Origin: Candidatus Babelota bacterium
GTDB lineage: Bacteria; JAGOBX01
Reading direction: 5' to 3'
NCBI GenBank assembly: GCA_017999075.1
Contig: JAGOBX010000120.1
Location: 1-8,888 of the forward strand
Length of the DNA: 8,888 nt
Of the stretch, positions 7,701 to 8,888 are shown one piece after another. Position 1 is the first letter of the stretch. The number at the start of each line of letters is the position of its first letter. The notes under the pieces are model-generated. The model worked only from the letters and a program-made list of their open reading frames with translations. It was not told the DNA's origin and did no database searches. The position numbers and the translations under genes were made by a program.

Positions 7701-8888
7701 TTTATTTAGTTTTCCGTCGAGCGCATTTTTATCAGTGGCGCTTCCATTGACATATAATCCGTCTTCCTGATCAAGCATTCCATCTCCGTCTGCGTCTTCG
7801 TTAATTCTTCCTAAATCAATACTTATATTAAAACTGTCAGCTCCCTGAATCCAGAATTCAAGATATTTTTTTTTGGAAATATCTATGCCGTCTTTTGAAA
7901 TTAAAGTTCTTACTGCAAACCAAGTATCGGAATTCGACAGTTCTGTAGTATCATTTGATAAATCATATGAGATAATCATTGATTTTTGGTTGTCTTCATT
8001 ATCTTCAAGTATTGACTTGTGTCCGATATCATTATTATTATCAATAGATGTTTCGTTAAATGTAACCCATCCTTTTTTTTCTTTCGGCAAATTTATCCAG
8101 CCGGGTTGAGACGGAGTCAAATGTGTTATCATCCATGATTTGTAACTCATATTTATATCTATTGCATCTTTAGATGATTCCATATCGTCTATCATTGCTT
8201 TTCCGTAAATATTCGGATCAAACTCGCTTCTTGCAAATTCAGTTATTAATTTTATGTCAAACCATGATGCAGGAGGTTCTTTAATATCATTCTTTAAAAA
8301 TTTATTTAGAAAATTTACAAATAAATTTGCGGGTTTTACTTCAAAATCGATATCTCTAACCGAAGTGCTTTGAGGAGCTGCGTCTATATTAGGAATTTCT
8401 GAAGCTTTGTCATTGGTATTGAAAATCATTGTAGTTCCTACCTTTAAATTCGGGTTTACAATACCTTCGATACGTGTTCCAAGAAGAGTTTTGTTTGCGG
8501 CTGCTCCAAACGGCACTCGTTCATAATCAACTATTACACTGCTGGTTTTTGTTAATAATGAAGGATCAAGAAATATCAATAAACCGCTTTCGTAATCTAT
8601 ATAATAATCAACATTTCTTGTTAATGTTTTTCCGTCAACTTTAACTATTTCACTATTTCTTACAAGATCAAAAGCATTTAGAAAAAATTGTTGATTTTGA
8701 GCTTTGACTTCAAGATAAAATCTGAATCTGCTTGTAGGATTATCTTCTATATAAATTAATGGATTAGCAAGACCGTATAATGCTGCAGACTGACTGTTGA
8801 AAGGCTGAGCAACAGGAAATTCTATCCAGCCGTCTTCGTAATCAATGAACTCGTCATCTATTTTTCCATCAGGAGCGTCATCAGCGGT
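4701..8888 (-). CDS. sprA: SprA-like outer-membrane translocon/cell-surface protein, C-terminal 1395 residues
   Basis: In Bacteroidota SprA (Sov) is the giant outer-membrane beta-barrel that exports type IX secretion (T9SS) substrates. The frame stays open to the right edge, so the N-terminus is missing; the TTG at 8579 is internal. Family-like stretches (residues counted from 8888) include DYYIDYESGLLIFLDPSLL (near 90) followed by FGAAANKTLLGTR; a galactose-binding-like module at about 230-520 that opens with DDMESS and carries SIDLGRINEDADGDG and further Ca-loop-like repeats; a second such module at about 570-720 with FIRLGDQNNYYEYKF; the GISLPVSGTY segment near 793; then several hundred residues of alternating, Asn/Ser/Lys-rich beta strands ending in YGINTKVIIIF, whose terminal Phe fits a BAM beta-signal. 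Only one Cys is present (residue 408). Full SprA proteins exceed 2000 residues. The assignment is by motif recall, not alignment; operation as a T9SS channel here is inferred. Confidence 0.82.
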   Translation of the reverse strand, partial: TADDAPDGKIDDEFIDYEDGWIEFPVAQPFNSQSAALYGLANPLIYIEDNPTSRFRFYLEVKAQNQQFFLNAFDLVRNSEIVKVDGKTLTRNVDYYIDYESGLLIFLDPSLLTKTSSVIVDYERVPFGAAANKTLLGTRIEGIVNPNLKVGTTMIFNTNDKASEIPNIDAAPQSTSVRDIDFEVKPANLFVNFLNKFLKNDIKEPPASWFDIKLITEFARSEFDPNIYGKAMIDDMESSKDAIDINMSYKSWMITHLTPSQPGWINLPKEKKGWVTFNETSIDNNNDIGHKSILEDNEDNQKSMIISYDLSNDTTELSNSDTWFAVRTLISKDGIDISKKKYLEFWIQGADSFNISIDLGRINEDADGDGMLDQEDGLYVNGSATDKNALDGKLNKNPNEDIGIIYNCGGKTKIIGLGDDGSQSNGRLDSEDMNGDGELDQIESFFRITDIDTFQGTGKIIDGIPYKFYRINLGDFYLNPVGGASNKSIKHIRFIFTKKNSEIIPSKANIYMDYLSIVGSMWLDGDTEYFITGSKNNIDDNDYSSFSEEMSLRKIENEIEGTIKESSLFLKYNNIRYSDYSSPSYKYYAERDFGRSINIAKYQKLIFYVRSSENNGETAFIRLGDQNNYYEYKFKIPAASSDKKKWEPIEIPLTVFKNISNSISDSTIRPPYTIDSGPYRIKTQSSIVSLYNIRTIKFGVIGDTNLSTGNLFINTLHVVDAIKETGIARKTQWQTKFYKDIFIFNTREDYRENTFRSVDEISSSVSQSFVPEKSIKKSYDGSVALGRLLPAKWGISLPVSGTYIKSDVIVEPDIVQDVERSKIGTTGTKSKTFSTSFSKDKLPMLKLDYENTETDKDLTESKYKFSAKRLNSSASYSVNFNRFIFGEIALIKKIPLLNKIPSGKELRIDMNYQYSYTIDDKNYILGTEQSTFDKYVTYYKKMGVTSKPLNWIRLQPNLSITDKYHSTMKLSGLENNILQSSINVDIIKILGIKPVFDLSQSKDLRYDISRPDSDPIENLDYGAGIKLDIFPSDWWKKFKFVDSRFNLNGKYTEILNANQAEKDKNSNINASLSIDVNIRPNEIWNFLKFVTVHYAYSNNVSASYSKLGTDKKFTNIYNDYFTKYIWPWLDKSRIPLNEGDSTVIDKRSSANNSQSHTVNGQFNFWEPLSFRYNYMSKTSITQSQSSENFSNSLSGQINTRLDLIKSFKLMKKTKKSSLNFDYKYSKDESGDYKKSLTETFNHDRSLGMEIMWTDKFNTVFNMGLPFNKKNSVSESGLTIEKSNSYTPKITWNYYTASPFKLLKPFTNKKWIFDNKLNLNGTLNFNLQKTIVQRTDNTSYNSSNLLEYGFTVGAQYDMSDFFRMSADLRLNKHQNKISEGDDYMEYGINTKVIIIF
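7560..7796 (-). other. Calcium-loop-like repeat segment within the SprA-like protein
   Basis: Two loops fit the EF-hand/dockerin pattern D-x-[DN]-x-D-G-x-L-x-x-x-[DE]: DADGDGMLDQED (residues 365-376 of the visible protein) and DMNGDGELDQIE (432-443). Between them two degenerate copies keep the core, LDGKLN (390-395) and SNGRLD (424-429), giving four xGxL[DN] units. A related DGKIDDE also occurs at the window edge (residues 7-13). Calcium binding by such loops is established for the EF-hand-like class; it is inferred here. Confidence 0.7.

Noticed and set aside
7416-8109. Two plus-strand open frames (7416-7709 and 7873-8109)
   Set aside because: Both are antisense to the SprA-like coding sequence, whose motifs are clear there.
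8577-8579. TTG at 8579 as the start of the SprA-like gene
   Set aside because: The frame continues without a stop to the right edge and the upstream 103 residues are family-like (DYYIDYESGL), so the TTG is internal.
1-8888. Search for tRNA, rRNA, CRISPR arrays, insertion sequences and riboswitches
   Set aside because: The window is almost entirely protein-coding; the longest non-coding gap is 52 nt, and no direct-repeat arrays, terminal inverted repeats or transposase motifs were seen.

Overview
The window is strongly AT-rich and densely coding. It holds six protein genes in two convergent blocks, with no RNA genes, insertion sequences or CRISPR. The organism is a diderm (Gram-negative-type) bacterium: it has a DsbD-type periplasmic reductant conduit and a giant SprA-family outer-membrane protein. 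SprA is the translocon of the Bacteroidota type IX secretion system, and relatives occur in other FCB-group and neighbouring lineages. Low GC, A-rich codons and the SprA homologue suggest a member of, or neighbour to, the FCB superphylum, possibly uncultivated; the sequence alone does not settle the phylum.

Plus-strand block (1-3561): the C-terminal half of aroA (EPSP synthase, cut by the window edge); then, after 27 nt, an Rmd-like GDP-6-deoxy-mannose reductase/NAD-dependent epimerase; then, with TGATG stop/start coupling, a full-length DsbD. The tight spacing suggests one transcript. The three genes serve aromatic biosynthesis, surface deoxysugar supply and envelope thiol redox.

Minus-strand block (read from 8888 down to 3614): a SprA-like protein of which the C-terminal 1395 residues lie in the window (the N-terminus is beyond the right edge); then, after 29 nt, an FtsB/DivIC-family septum protein; then, with a 4-nt ATGA overlap, a PlsC-type lysophosphatidic acid acyltransferase. 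This looks like an envelope operon. The two blocks meet in a 52-nt convergent gap (3562-3613) that holds only a weak hairpin/T-tract terminator candidate.

Most notable are the SprA-like protein, with two near-canonical EF-hand-type calcium loops in a four-copy xGxL[DN] repeat; the sprA-ftsB-plsC gene order; and two independent A11 homopolymers placed just after the start codons of dsbD and ftsB. No wholly unknown system is visible. The SprA homologue is the best lead towards an undescribed secretion or surface apparatus.
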